A stretch of 64,000 nt of DNA, taken from positions 38,238 through 102,237 of the forward strand of contig NZ_WIVE01000006.1 of assembly GCF_009601025.1 (NCBI RefSeq), in the 5' to 3' direction. Under the pieces are notes generated by a model. It did no database searches and was not told where the DNA came from. It saw nothing but the letters and a program-made list of their open reading frames with translations. Position 1 is the first letter of the stretch; the number at the start of each line of letters is the position of its first letter. Both the position numbers and the translations under genes were made by a program. Shown here in pieces: positions 63,905-64,000 of the stretch. This DNA comes from Roseospira navarrensis (lineage in GTDB: Bacteria; Pseudomonadota; Alphaproteobacteria; Rhodospirillales; Rhodospirillaceae).

Positions 63905-63983
63905 TTATAGTTTGGCTCAAATAGCGTTCGCTATGCATTCCCGGATTTGGTATCATGAAGGATACCGAACGCGGGAGGCGGGC

Positions 63984-64000
63984 ATGGATCGGGACACGTT
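63984..64000 (+). CDS. Possible gene start at the right edge
   Basis: An ATG at 63984 is preceded by GGGAGG five bases upstream, but only five codons (MDRDT) are in the window. A pbpC gene often follows a macroglobulin gene, yet nothing here identifies the product. Confidence 0.3.

Larger units (their letters stand above)
63586..63983. other. Repeat-filled intergenic region after the macroglobulin gene
   Basis: About 398 bases with R4 half-copy at 63701-63736 and R1 copy 2 at 63743-63904. The short AT-rich end (63905-63970) may hold the promoter of a gene starting at the right edge. No terminator hairpin is seen directly after the stop. Confidence 0.55.

Noticed and set aside
1..64000. tRNA, rRNA, riboswitch or CRISPR
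   Set aside because: I looked in the gaps for cloverleaf ends (GGTTCGA..), SAM or cobalamin riboswitch cores and regularly spaced repeats and found none I can support. A covariance search would settle it.

Overview
The window is one stretch of chromosome from a GC-rich (about 70% by eye) alphaproteobacterium, most plausibly a member of Rhodospirillales. Pointers are the leuS-lptE overlap, DUF1491, DUF2065 and DUF3576 proteins, an imuA-imuB mutagenesis cassette with the alphaproteobacterial LexA box GTTC-N7-GTTC, and a HAMP sequence typical of that class. I see no rRNA, tRNA, CRISPR array, transposase or prophage. Family calls come from reading the translated sequence; no database search was possible.

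Layout. 1-5.6 kb: a chemoreceptor cut by the left edge, then mfd. 5.6-11.5 kb (minus strand): lptE, leuS, a DUF3576 lipoprotein, a cold-shock protein and a DEAD-box helicase. 11.8-16 kb: a polysaccharide-type ABC exporter (permease plus Wzt-like ATPase), a methyltransferase, a second ABC-2 permease and a DUF2065 protein. 16-19 kb: an M16 peptidase pair, one with and one without the zinc site. 19-22 kb: a ribbon-helix-helix protein, a small membrane protein, and imuB/imuA. 22-25 kb: cysD and cysNC for sulfate activation. 25-28 kb: YceI protein, class I amidotransferase, GAF histidine kinase. 28-32 kb: the methionine-salvage genes mtnP and mtnA, split by an OLD/RecF-like ATPase and a DUF4276 protein. 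32-45 kb: TrpB2, a secreted phosphoesterase, a DMT transporter, a cyclic-nucleotide-binding protein and a large receiver-like protein, DUF1491, amidotransferase, MFS transporter, HD hydrolase, small unknowns, aldo/keto reductase. 45-52 kb: CBS protein, hemerythrin-receiver fusion, AEC transporter, trans-aconitate methyltransferase, gamma-carbonic-anhydrase-like protein, dnaB. 52-58 kb: SIS isomerase, rdgB, prfB with a programmed +1 frameshift, alpha/beta hydrolase, LMW phosphatase plus fructosamine kinase. 58-63.6 kb: a 1778-residue bacterial alpha-2-macroglobulin.

Most of the window is ordinary housekeeping. Two things stand out. The ATPase-DUF4276 pair sits without any gap inside the mtnP-mtnA operon and looks like a two-gene defence-type module. 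The intergenic DNA carries four families of non-coding repeats. I call them R1 (148-162 bp, two copies, built of perfect hairpins), R2 (a stem-loop placed right after stop codons, three copies), R3 (227-289 bp, three copies, with 11-bp terminal inverted repeats, 9-bp target duplications and an internal 20-bp tandem repeat of 1, 3 or 4 units) and R4 (GATC-containing palindromes, five copies). R3 has every mark of a miniature inverted-repeat transposable element.
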